A DNA stretch of 64,000 nt. It comes from Paenibacillus monticola (lineage in GTDB: Bacteria > Bacillota > Bacilli > Paenibacillales > Paenibacillaceae). How positions within the stretch are numbered: position 1 is the stretch's first letter; the number at the start of each line of letters is the position of its first letter. The position numbers and the translations under genes were made by a program. This document shows, piece by piece, positions 1 to 8,059 of the stretch. The stretch covers positions 806,001 through 870,000 of the forward strand of contig NZ_WJXB01000001.1 in NCBI RefSeq assembly GCF_009664975.1, in the 5' to 3' direction. The notes beneath the pieces are model-generated. The model was not told where the DNA came from. It saw nothing but the letters and a program-made list of their open reading frames with translations, and made no database searches.

Positions 1-1
1 T

Positions 2-1426
2 CAGGTGGAGAGCCGCTTATTAACGGAATTCCTGCCGGACGTGGCGAAGCTGGCAGCTATCTTCCGCGGCTATGCAATCAAGCTGTTCCTGAGCATCAAT
101 TATGCAAGTACCATAGAGATCGGCGGTCTCTTAACGGCAGATCCACTTGATTCTACTGTCCGTGAATGGTGGAGAGCCGCAGCATCGAAAATATATGCAG
201 CAATTCCTGATTTCGGAGGATTTCTGGTAAAGGCCGATTCGGAGAACCGGCCGGGACCGTTCACCTACGGAAGAGATCACGCCGACGGCGCCAATATGCT
301 GGCTGAAGCGCTGAAGCCGCATGGCGGTATAGTAATCTGGCGCTGTTTCGTGTATAACTGCAAGCAGGACTGGCGCGACCGTTCCATGGATCGGGCGCGG
401 GCGGCCTATGATCATTTTCAGCCACTGGATGGCCGCTTCATGGATAATGTCATTCTGCAGGTGAAGAATGGGCCGATTGACTTTCAGGTTAGAGAGCCTG
501 TCTCTCCGCTGCTAGGAGCTATGCCGCACACGAATCAAGTGATCGAATTTCAGATTGCCCAGGAATACACCGGACAGCAACGCCATGTGTGCTATCTGGT
601 GCCCCAGTGGAAAGAGATTCTGAACTTTGATACGCATCTTCAAGGAGAAGGGACTACTGTCAAACGCATTATAGATGGAAATGTTCACGGCAATGCCTAC
701 AGTGGCTTTGCCGCCGTCTCCAATATTGGAAATGACGCCAATTGGACGGGGCATCTTCTGGCACAGGCAAACCTATTCGGTTATGGCCGTCTGGCCTGGA
801 ATCCGGAGCTGTCTGCTGAAGAAATTGCTGTGGAATGGATTACGCTCACCTTTGGCACCAATGAGCTGATGGTTCAGACAATACTTAACATCCTTATGAA
901 CTCCTGGGAGATTTATGAATCATATACAGCTCCGCTGGGCGTTGGGTTTATGGTCAATCCTAACCATCACTACGGCCCTAATGTGGATGGATATGAATAT
1001 TCAATGTGGGGGACTTACCACTTTGCAGACTGTTACGGTATTGGTGTTGACCGCATCTCAGCAACCGGAACCGGATATACTTCCCAATATGCACGTATGA
1101 ACATGGAATTGTACGAGTCGCTTGAGAGTTGTCCAGATGAGCTGCTGCTGTTCTTCCACCATGTCCCTTATACTCATGTGCTTCATTCCGGAAAAACGGT
1201 GATTCAGCATATTTATGATACACATTTTGAAGGTGCTGAACGTGCAGGTCAGGTGGTTGCCGCCTGGGAGCTTGTGAAAGAACAGGTGGATGGGCGGGCT
1301 TACCAGCAAGTAGCAGATCGTCTTGTGGAGCAGGCTGAGCATGCTAAAGAGTGGCGAGATAGAATCAATACGTATTTTCTCCGGAAGAGCGGAATTGCTG
1401 ATCAATGGGGAAGAACAATCTATTAA
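2..1426 (+). CDS. aguA: Alpha-glucuronidase, GH67 (3' part, 5' end outside window)
   Basis: GH67 enzymes remove 4-O-methyl-glucuronic acid from the end of short xylo-oligosaccharides, usually in the cytoplasm after import. Numbering from the GTG at 5, Glu80, Asp159 (in NGPIDFQ) and Glu187 (in QEYTGQ) have the same spacing as the catalytic acid and the two carboxylates of Geobacillus AguA (Glu285, Asp364, Glu392). That alignment puts about 205 residues upstream of the window edge. The GTG at 5 is therefore internal and the reading frame runs in from the left. The C-terminal helical region is complete and ends at TAA 1426. A rho-independent terminator follows directly, so this gene ends a transcript. 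Assignment is very secure; only the start is missing. Confidence 0.95.
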   Translation, partial: QVESRLLTEFLPDVAKLAAIFRGYAIKLFLSINYASTIEIGGLLTADPLDSTVREWWRAAASKIYAAIPDFGGFLVKADSENRPGPFTYGRDHADGANMLAEALKPHGGIVIWRCFVYNCKQDWRDRSMDRARAAYDHFQPLDGRFMDNVILQVKNGPIDFQVREPVSPLLGAMPHTNQVIEFQIAQEYTGQQRHVCYLVPQWKEILNFDTHLQGEGTTVKRIIDGNVHGNAYSGFAAVSNIGNDANWTGHLLAQANLFGYGRLAWNPELSAEEIAVEWITLTFGTNELMVQTILNILMNSWEIYESYTAPLGVGFMVNPNHHYGPNVDGYEYSMWGTYHFADCYGIGVDRISATGTGYTSQYARMNMELYESLESCPDELLLFFHHVPYTHVLHSGKTVIQHIYDTHFEGAERAGQVVAAWELVKEQVDGRAYQQVADRLVEQAEHAKEWRDRINTYFLRKSGIADQWGRTIY

Positions 1427-1443
1427 TGATCATTCTTATGTAG

Positions 1444-1470
1444 GAGCGGTCGATACCGCTTCTTTTTTTT
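1444..1470 (+). terminator. Rho-independent terminator after aguA
   Basis: Arms AGCGGT (1445-1450) and ACCGCT (1455-1460) enclose a CGAT loop and are followed by a T-rich run to 1470. It separates the glucuronidase from the downstream permease genes. Confidence 0.8.
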
Positions 1471-1572
1471 ATCGTTATATATTGAAAGAATTCGAGCATT
1501 CCTCTCCTTTAGCGGGGGAATAGCAGATTATATACTTAAGATATAAAATTTGACCACAAGAGGTGACCACAG

Positions 1573-2535
1573 ATGAACCGTTCCACAACCACTGTAGCCC
1601 AATCTGCTGTGAAGACGAAAAAAAGCTCATACTTTCGCAGCAGATGGAACGCTCCGCTTGCAGGCTATTTGTTTATTTCGCCCTGGTTGATCGGGTTTCT
1701 AGCGCTTACGGCGTATCCGTTATTCTTATCCTTATACTATTCGTTTACTGACTACACTTTAATGCAGCCGATAAAGTGGGTCGGGACCCGCAATTACGAG
1801 CGTATCTTTACAGCGGATCCCAAATTCATTCAATCTGCTAAGGTAACCTTCACTTATGTTCTTGCTTCTGTGCCTCTGAAGCTTATAGCTGCTCTCTTGG
1901 TCGCTATGATCCTCAGCAAGGCGGTAAAAGGAATAAGCTTCTACCGCACGGCGATTTATTTTCCTTCACTTATCGGAGGAAGTATTGGGGTATCGCTGCT
2001 CTGGCGCAACATTTTTGGTATTGACGGAGTCTTTAACAAACTGATTGGCGTCTTTGGCTTTGAAGGGAAGGGCTGGATTACAAGCCCCGATACGGCGCTT
2101 GGTACGCTGATTCTGCTTACGGTCTGGCAATTCGGGTCCACCATGGTTATTTTTCTGGCAGGCCTGAAGCAGATTCCAAACGATTTGTATGAGGCGTCTT
2201 CTGTGGATGGGGCTAGCAAGGTAACTCAATTCTTTAGAATCACACTGCCGATGCTGTCGCCGATTCTGTATTTCAACCTGATTATGGCCGTCATCGGCGC
2301 CTTCCAAATGTTTACCTCCGCATTTGTAATTACAAATGGCGGGCCGATGAACTCCACTTATGTGTATGCAATGTATTTGTACGAACGGGCATTCAGCCGT
2401 TATGAGATGGGTTATGCTTCGGCACTGGCTTGGATTATGCTGGTCGCAATTGTTGCAGCAACTCTTCTGATCTCTTACACCTCGAAGTATTGGGTATTCT
2501 ATGAAACAGACACTGGAGGGAAAAAACGTAAATGA
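1573..2535 (+). CDS. Sugar ABC transporter permease, MalF/UgpA type
   Basis: Integral membrane permease of a CUT1-type carbohydrate importer. It has 320 residues with about six membrane segments; the first hydrophobic segment is near residues 30-55. The EAA loop is visible as LYEASSVDGA followed by the ITLP signature near residues 200-225; this loop docks the ATPase. ATG 1573 follows AGAGGTG about 8 nt upstream. It overlaps the next permease by ATGA. No solute-binding protein or ATPase gene is adjacent, although such importers need both. The binding protein may be encoded elsewhere. Substrate is unknown; the context suggests xylan-derived oligosaccharides or aldouronates (inference). Confidence 0.93.
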   Translation: MNRSTTTVAQSAVKTKKSSYFRSRWNAPLAGYLFISPWLIGFLALTAYPLFLSLYYSFTDYTLMQPIKWVGTRNYERIFTADPKFIQSAKVTFTYVLASVPLKLIAALLVAMILSKAVKGISFYRTAIYFPSLIGGSIGVSLLWRNIFGIDGVFNKLIGVFGFEGKGWITSPDTALGTLILLTVWQFGSTMVIFLAGLKQIPNDLYEASSVDGASKVTQFFRITLPMLSPILYFNLIMAVIGAFQMFTSAFVITNGGPMNSTYVYAMYLYERAFSRYEMGYASALAWIMLVAIVAATLLISYTSKYWVFYETDTGGKKRK

Positions 2536-3380
2536 CAACAACATTAAAATGGAAGCCGGCATTCCGTCATCTGTTCATGATTCTCTTCAGCCTCATTATG
2601 GTCTATCCAGTTCTCTGGTGGATCGGTGCTTCACTTAAAGACAGTACAGAGCTTGGCTCGCCGTCAATTTTTCCGACTGCCCCTCAATGGAGCAATTTCA
2701 CCAAAGGCTGGAATTCGGTTCCCGGACATACGTTTACGGATTTCTATCTCAATACCTTCGGACTTGAATTTGCCGTAATCATCGCAACGCTGCTATCCTG
2801 CACACTGGTTGCCTTCGGTTTTGCGAGATTGGACTTTCCGTTGAAGAATTTCTGGTTCTCCATCCTGATGCTGACCTTAATGATGCCTGGACAAGTACTG
2901 ATAATCCCTCAGTATACACTGTTTTACCAACTGGGTTGGGTGAACACATATCTCCCGTTTATCATTCCCCATCTGCTTGCTGGGGGGGCTGGAGGCAGCT
3001 TCTTCGTCTTCCTACTCATTCAATTTATACGCGGTGTTCCAAGAGAACTTGACGAATCGGCCAAAATTGACGGGTGCTCTTGGTTCGGTATCTTTTGGAG
3101 AATCGTTATGCCGCTTGCCTTTCCGGCAATCGTTACCGTGACGATTTTCTGCTTCCTATGGAATTGGGACGATTTCCTGGGTCATCTCCTGTATATCAAC
3201 TCGGTAGACAAGTATACTGTTGGCCTGGCGCTTCGGATGATTAATGACTCTCAGTCCGCTCAGGAGTGGGGGCAACTGCTTGCCATGTCACTGGTGTCAA
3301 TTGTTCCGGCAACAATCGTCTTCATGTTCCTTCAGAAGTATTTCGTTGAAGGGATTGCAACGACAGGGATAAAGGGATAA
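2532..3380 (+). CDS. Sugar ABC transporter permease, MalG/UgpE type
   Basis: Second half of the permease heterodimer encoded with the preceding gene. It has 282 residues with about six membrane segments, an EAA loop (ELDESAKIDGCSWFGIF) in the second half and a C-terminal end typical of this family (EGIATTGIKG). The ATG overlaps the stop of the upstream permease (ATGA, 2532-2535), which implies translational coupling. Downstream comes a 100-nt gap with a hairpin and then a histidine kinase on the same strand. The pair plus two-component system resembles loci in which the kinase controls its neighbouring importer. Confidence 0.93.
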   Translation: MTTTLKWKPAFRHLFMILFSLIMVYPVLWWIGASLKDSTELGSPSIFPTAPQWSNFTKGWNSVPGHTFTDFYLNTFGLEFAVIIATLLSCTLVAFGFARLDFPLKNFWFSILMLTLMMPGQVLIIPQYTLFYQLGWVNTYLPFIIPHLLAGGAGGSFFVFLLIQFIRGVPRELDESAKIDGCSWFGIFWRIVMPLAFPAIVTVTIFCFLWNWDDFLGHLLYINSVDKYTVGLALRMINDSQSAQEWGQLLAMSLVSIVPATIVFMFLQKYFVEGIATTGIKG

Positions 3381-3402
3381 GATGTAAAAAAATCCGTCCG
3401 TT

Positions 3403-3441
3403 AACGGTAAAGCCTCGAATGTCCTTCGCAGCTTTACCGTT
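3403..3441 (+). terminator. Hairpin between permease and kinase genes (weak terminator or attenuator)
   Basis: Perfect 11-bp arms AACGGTAAAGC (3403-3413) and GCTTTACCGTT (3431-3441) with a 17-nt loop. No T-run follows, so full termination is doubtful. It may stabilise the permease mRNA end or reduce read-through into the kinase. Confidence 0.45.
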
Positions 3442-3479
3442 TGCTGTGTCTGAATGGGAGCTGAAGGAAGGTAAAGCAT

Positions 3480-5216
3480 TTGATCAATCCTTTTAAAAAA
3501 TACAGAATTGACCGTCTGTTTTTTCACAGCTTTGCCATAGTGCTTATCGCAGTTATTGGTGTTACCGCATGGACAAGCTATAGCAATTCATCTAAGGCGC
3601 TCGTACAGACCACCTCCCATTACCAGCAGCAACTGCTGGATGAGCTGAATAATGAAATTACGACCCGTTTGGTTATGATCGAGCAGATTTCACTGTCCAG
3701 CTCCCGCGATAGCGAGCTGATTAACTTTCTCCTGAACAGACAGGATGAATTCGAGAGGTATCGTAGACGTGCAGGTGTAGAAAGCGCACTCGCGAATTTG
3801 ACCTATGCTATTCCGCTGATTCAAGGGATTGACCTCTATATGGATAATCCTATCCTAAGTGAACGGCAAAGCTACATTCAGTTCCGAAACCTTGGGGATC
3901 TTAACAAGCAGGAAGGGGCCGGATGTCTGGCGAAGAGCGATTTTTGCTGGTCCAAAGAGTATGATTTTTCCAGTGCGCAAGGTGAGGTTCCGGTGCTCAG
4001 CTTCTCCAGAAAAATAATAAATGAGAATGACTATTTAGGTGTTCTTGTCGTCCATATCAAGGCCAACGAGATTCGGAAACTGCTTACCGGCAATTCCGAA
4101 GGATCTAACCGGATCATGGCGGACAGCGAAGGACAGCAAATTATGAAAATAGGCGATACGCTGGACCAGAATAACTGGTCCCAGTGGATTGATCTAAAAA
4201 GCAATAAATCGGGCTATGTTCATATCCCGGCAACCGATGGATCCCGCGACACGTTGCTAGTCTATTCCAGGATGGATAATTCCATCTGGACGCTAATCGA
4301 ATTCACGTCTTGGAAACAGATCACAGCAAGCAGCCTGAAGCTGGCGGAGTGGATTGGTCTGATCGGTATCGCTGCAGTGCTTCTGGTATTGCTCTTGACC
4401 CATTTTTTAAGGAAGCAGTTTACAAAGCCGATCAAGAATCTGGTAACTGCGATGCGCGTGTATTCCGTAGGAGGCGATAATGTCGAACTTCCGGTGGATT
4501 ATGAGAATGAATTCGGTTATTTATTCTCCGGCTATCGCAAGCAGAACGAACGAATTGAAGAGCTGTATCTATCGCTCGAGAGCCGTTACGAACAGCAGCG
4601 GAAAGCTGAAATTGAGGCGCTTCAGGCTAATATCAATCCGCATTTTCTTTATAATATGTTGGATCAGCTGAACTGGATGGCAATTGAGGCCGGACAGAAT
4701 GAGCTTAGCCGTATTCTGGAGCTGATGGGCCGTATGTTTCGGATCGGTTTGTCCAACGGAAACAGCTTTATCAAGATAGCAGATGAATTGCTCCATATAG
4801 AGTGTTATCTCGAAATCCAGCAGCTGCGCTGGGGGGGCGGACTGGAATACAGGATTATAGCAGCGTCCGAGCTGCAGGAGTTATACGTTCCAAAGCTTAC
4901 GCTACAGCCGTTCGTGGAGAATTCCATCGTTCATGGATTCAACAAGCAACGCAGCGGCTATGTATCTATTGTAATGGAGAGAACCGAGGATGCTCTGCAC
5001 ATTGTCATTGATGATAACGGAGCCGGACTGAAGCAGCCCGATCACAGCACTCATAAACGTCATACAGGCGGTTATGGTATACGCAATGTGAGAGAGAGGG
5101 TCGCCGGCTATTTCGGGGAGAGCTATGGCATTACGCTTATAGAACGTGAAGAGGGTGGAACACGAGTAGAAATTATACTGCCGCTGCTGACTGAACCTCC
5201 TACCAGGAAGGACTGA
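3480..5216 (+). CDS. Sensor histidine kinase, YesM/LytS-like
   Basis: Membrane sensor kinase of 578 residues. One membrane segment lies near residues 14-34, then an extracytoplasmic sensor region to about 280, a second membrane segment near 285-308, a HAMP-like linker, a His_kinase domain and a HATPase_c domain. The phospho-acceptor is His388 in NINPHFLYN. The N box (ENSIVHGF) and G boxes (DDNGAGL, GGYGIRNV) are intact. The start is TTG 3480, supported by AAGGAAGG 8 nt upstream. The AraC-type response regulator follows after 121 nt. It likely senses an extracellular sugar or a liganded binding protein and controls the upstream permeases (inference). Confidence 0.93.
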   Translation: MINPFKKYRIDRLFFHSFAIVLIAVIGVTAWTSYSNSSKALVQTTSHYQQQLLDELNNEITTRLVMIEQISLSSSRDSELINFLLNRQDEFERYRRRAGVESALANLTYAIPLIQGIDLYMDNPILSERQSYIQFRNLGDLNKQEGAGCLAKSDFCWSKEYDFSSAQGEVPVLSFSRKIINENDYLGVLVVHIKANEIRKLLTGNSEGSNRIMADSEGQQIMKIGDTLDQNNWSQWIDLKSNKSGYVHIPATDGSRDTLLVYSRMDNSIWTLIEFTSWKQITASSLKLAEWIGLIGIAAVLLVLLLTHFLRKQFTKPIKNLVTAMRVYSVGGDNVELPVDYENEFGYLFSGYRKQNERIEELYLSLESRYEQQRKAEIEALQANINPHFLYNMLDQLNWMAIEAGQNELSRILELMGRMFRIGLSNGNSFIKIADELLHIECYLEIQQLRWGGGLEYRIIAASELQELYVPKLTLQPFVENSIVHGFNKQRSGYVSIVMERTEDALHIVIDDNGAGLKQPDHSTHKRHTGGYGIRNVRERVAGYFGESYGITLIEREEGGTRVEIILPLLTEPPTRKD

Positions 5217-5225
5217 TCCTCTAAA

Positions 5226-5285
5226 TTCAGATTTAGATCTGAAGATATATAGGAACGGCAGTTCGGTAAGCGCTTCCTTTATATA
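5226..5285 (+). repeat. Inverted repeats in kinase-regulator gap
   Basis: Two structures sit in the 121-nt gap. A small perfect hairpin has arms TTCAGAT (5226-5232) and ATCTGAA (5237-5243). A longer imperfect inverted repeat pairs TATATAGGAA (5246-5255) with TTCCTTTATATA (5274-5285). Between the latter arms is GGTAAGCGCTTCC, which resembles a cre site with two mismatches. They could be regulatory, but no T-run marks a terminator. Confidence 0.35.
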
Positions 5286-5337
5286 GAGAAAATATTGTCA
5301 TGTTTCAGTACTTACCGAGTTTAAGGAGGTAGGGATA

Positions 5338-6957
5338 ATGTGGAAAATTGCAATCATTGATGATGAGCGTCAAGTCCTGAAGGGGATGAAACGGGCGATT
5401 CCCTGGGATGATCTGGGAGCTGAATGGGTGGGGGAGGCTTTGAATGGGGAGGACGGACTGGAAATGATCCGCAATACCCGTCCGGATATTGTGATCACTG
5501 ATCTTTATATGCCCGTAATGAGCGGCATGGACATGATGGAGCAGCTTAGGAAGGATGGTTTTCAAGGGAAAATCATCATCTTTAGCGGTTATTCAGACTT
5601 TGAGCATGCTAGACTGGCGCTACGGTTTCAGGTGAGCGACTACGTCTCTAAGCCGATCAGTCTGCCGACGCTAAAGTCGATCTTAAACAAAGTCATCCAG
5701 GAGCTTGAAGAGGAAGAGGAGAAGAGAGTCAGACAGTGGGAGCTTGAGTTTAAAATGACGCTCTATGAGCCTTTTGTTGAAAAGGAATGGGTTCGTTCCG
5801 TAGCTGTCGGTACCCTCGACCATGCATACAAAGACAGCACACGTCTTCCGCCGTCATACCTTTACTGGCAGGAACGCAAGCATGTCACGATCGGTATCGA
5901 ACTGATCCGTGATGAACGAGCCAGATGTTTATCCGTCTCCGATTGGAACTTGTTTCGGTTTGCGGTCAGCAATATTGCTTGTGAAGTAGCACATAAACTG
6001 TTCCCGGATACGGAATACACAGAGCTGCACAGTACCAGGGGCCTATTGATTATTCATCCAGGTTCAGAGCACCTCGAACAGTTAGAGGACAAGCTGGAGG
6101 AGCTGGGGATTAGGTTAAATGACAGTATCGTCGGCTATCTTAAGCTGATGACACGGATAGGGATCGGGGGAGTGAAGGATACATGGACAAAGCTCTCTGA
6201 CTCAACGGAAGAAGCTTTCCGCGCAATGGATCAAAGAGCATTGCGCGTCGCTTCTGCACATGAAGTCTATATGTATCGGGAGAACATCAGCAGCGAACCG
6301 GGAAATGTCGCCCTCTTTCCGGTAAAGTTCTCGTATAAACTGGCGACAGCGATAAAGGTATCGCAGGAAGTCGAAGCCCACCAGCTTGTACTGGAATATA
6401 TAATGGAAATGAAAAAGCAAGAAGGGCTTTCAGAGGGATACGTACAAATGCTTGGAAGCGAGCTGTGGGGAATTATAACCTACTCGTTGTATGAATCCGG
6501 ATTGGTACTGGATGACCTGTTTACGAATGACCAGATTGCCAAGGAGATCAGCAGCCTGATTGTACCGGATCAACTGGCAAGTTGGCTTATGGACAAAATC
6601 ACCAAGATTTGCAACAGCAGGCAATGGAAAGGGAGCAGCAAGCATAGACAGGTGGTCGACTTCATGACCAGTTACATTCATGAGCACTATGCGGATGAAT
6701 TAACACTCGCCGACCTTTCGGATAAGGTATTCATTTCGCGAAACCATTTGTCCATTATTTTCAAGAATATTACTGGTGAGACCTTCAATAACTACCTGAC
6801 CCGGGTTCGAATCGAGAAAGCACGGGAGTTGCTCATGGAGCGAAATATGCTCGTCTATGAAGTGGCGGAACGGGTTGGCTATAAGAACATCCCCTACTTC
6901 AGCACACTGTTCAAGAAAATAACCGGCATGAATCCTACAGAACTTATCAAAAACTAG
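5338..6957 (+). CDS. Response regulator, YesN-like (REC + AraC HTH)
   Basis: Partner of the preceding kinase; 539 residues. The N-terminal receiver has the acidic pair in IIDDE, phospho-acceptor Asp55 (VITDLYMP) and the conserved Lys in YVSKP. A long central region of about 300 residues of unassigned function follows. The C-terminal AraC double helix-turn-helix occupies roughly residues 435-539 (LSDKVFISRNHLS, then VGYKNIPYFSTLFKK). ATG 5338 follows AAGGAGGTAGGG. Expected to bind DNA upstream of the nearby permease genes when phosphorylated. Confidence 0.95.
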   Translation: MWKIAIIDDERQVLKGMKRAIPWDDLGAEWVGEALNGEDGLEMIRNTRPDIVITDLYMPVMSGMDMMEQLRKDGFQGKIIIFSGYSDFEHARLALRFQVSDYVSKPISLPTLKSILNKVIQELEEEEEKRVRQWELEFKMTLYEPFVEKEWVRSVAVGTLDHAYKDSTRLPPSYLYWQERKHVTIGIELIRDERARCLSVSDWNLFRFAVSNIACEVAHKLFPDTEYTELHSTRGLLIIHPGSEHLEQLEDKLEELGIRLNDSIVGYLKLMTRIGIGGVKDTWTKLSDSTEEAFRAMDQRALRVASAHEVYMYRENISSEPGNVALFPVKFSYKLATAIKVSQEVEAHQLVLEYIMEMKKQEGLSEGYVQMLGSELWGIITYSLYESGLVLDDLFTNDQIAKEISSLIVPDQLASWLMDKITKICNSRQWKGSSKHRQVVDFMTSYIHEHYADELTLADLSDKVFISRNHLSIIFKNITGETFNNYLTRVRIEKARELLMERNMLVYEVAERVGYKNIPYFSTLFKKITGMNPTELIKN

Positions 6958-6992
6958 ACACCGAAAAATGCCCTGCGATTTCCCGGAACCAG

Positions 6993-7052
6993 ATGATTCA
7001 GTATTATCCGAAGAGCTGGTTTTCGGGGACCAGCGGTTCTGGGCTGAATCAT
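6993..7052. terminator. Inverted repeat between convergent genes
   Basis: Outer arms ATGATTCAG (6993-7001) and CTGAATCAT (7044-7052) enclose an inner CTGGT/ACCAG pair (7016-7020, 7029-7033). It lies between the convergent ends of the response regulator and the AraC gene, so a bidirectional terminator is likely. It lacks a clear T-run. Confidence 0.45.
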
Positions 7053-7053
7053 T

Positions 7054-7911
7054 CTACTCTGGAAGGCTTGCGTTTTTTTTGGCGAATCGGCCGGGCGATA
7101 TTCCCACGGTCTTGGTGAAACTGCGGATAAAGTTCGCATAGTCGCTGAAACCGGATTGATAGCAGGCTTCGGTAATGCTGAGCCCCTCGCAGAGATAGGA
7201 TTTGGCGAGGGAGATGCGGCGGTCTATGATATATGAACGGAGTGTTAACCCTGTATGTTTTTTGAATTGGCGGCTGATATAAGTGCTGTTCAAATGAAAA
7301 GTGCCGGCAAGCTGTTCAAGTGTGATGTCCTGCGCAAGATGCGCTTCGATATAATCCATCGTTTTGCGGACCAGATCGGGCATGATATCCGTAGGAATAA
7401 AGCTGACATTTTGAAAAACAGTATTGGTCAGGACTAATAGTTGAGCTATACAACAATTAGCGTGAATATCTGTTCCATACGCATCAGAAGCCAGTGCTTC
7501 CTCCAGAGCGCTTGTATACTGCAGAAATTGCTGCAACTGAGCTTCCTCCAAATGCACGATATTTCCTTTCCCCTTAGGGTGGTAGTCGAAGCATCCGGAT
7601 AAATGGGTTGCCGGAGTAGAGAGGCGATGCAAATAAGATTTCTGGAGGTTAATGGTAATCCGCTCATATTCAGTTTCATCGAGGCTAAAGGAACGGTGCA
7701 TTTCTTCCGGGTTAATTACAAGCAAGTCACCAGGCTCCAGACGGTAACAGCTGTTCTCAATATAGAAATTGACATTGCCTCGAAGAAACAAGTACAGCTC
7801 ATAGGCTTCGTGCCGATGATAGAAGGTCCCCATATTATAAGTTGTAGTCCTGTGCTGGTAGAGGGAATCTTTCTGAATAGGATCATATCGAAGCTCAAAA
7901 GGGTCGTTCAT
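7054..7911 (-). CDS. AraC family transcriptional regulator
   Basis: Stand-alone one-component regulator of about 285 residues. The N-terminal cupin-like sugar-binding domain has the pattern YHRHEAYELYLFLRG and LEPGDLLVINPEEMH. The C-terminal AraC helix-turn-helix pair lies in the last 100 residues (LAGTFHLNSTYISRQFKKH, SGFSDYANFIRSF). A start at ATG 7911 is preferred because AGGAGGTTACAG lies directly upstream; an upstream TTG at 7959 has no such support. It is divergent from the unknown protein at 8060 and probably controls it. Confidence 0.92.
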   Translation of the reverse strand: MNDPFELRYDPIQKDSLYQHRTTTYNMGTFYHRHEAYELYLFLRGNVNFYIENSCYRLEPGDLLVINPEEMHRSFSLDETEYERITINLQKSYLHRLSTPATHLSGCFDYHPKGKGNIVHLEEAQLQQFLQYTSALEEALASDAYGTDIHANCCIAQLLVLTNTVFQNVSFIPTDIMPDLVRKTMDYIEAHLAQDITLEQLAGTFHLNSTYISRQFKKHTGLTLRSYIIDRRISLAKSYLCEGLSITEACYQSGFSDYANFIRSFTKTVGISPGRFAKKNASLPE

Positions 7912-8016
7912 CTGTAACCTCCTGATCTGTTCGTGCAATAAATATAGCGGAACTTGCAATGATTATTCTCTGGAACTACTTTAAAATGTCATTATCCTAG
8001 CATGTTGGGATAAACA

Positions 8017-8032
8017 TTGCAAGCGTTTGATT
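8017..8032 (+). promoter_or_regulatory. Candidate CcpA cre site
   Basis: TTGCAAGCGTTTGATT matches the cre consensus WTGNAANCGNWNNCWW at all but one position. It lies in the divergent region, 28 nt before the ATG at 8060. Confidence 0.5.
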
Positions 8033-8059
8033 GCATATAACAGACTGGAGGATCTTTTT

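Noticed and set aside
5262..5277. cre-like sequence around GGTAAGCGCTTCC
   Set aside because: Two mismatches at conserved outer positions; kept only as part of the inverted-repeat note.
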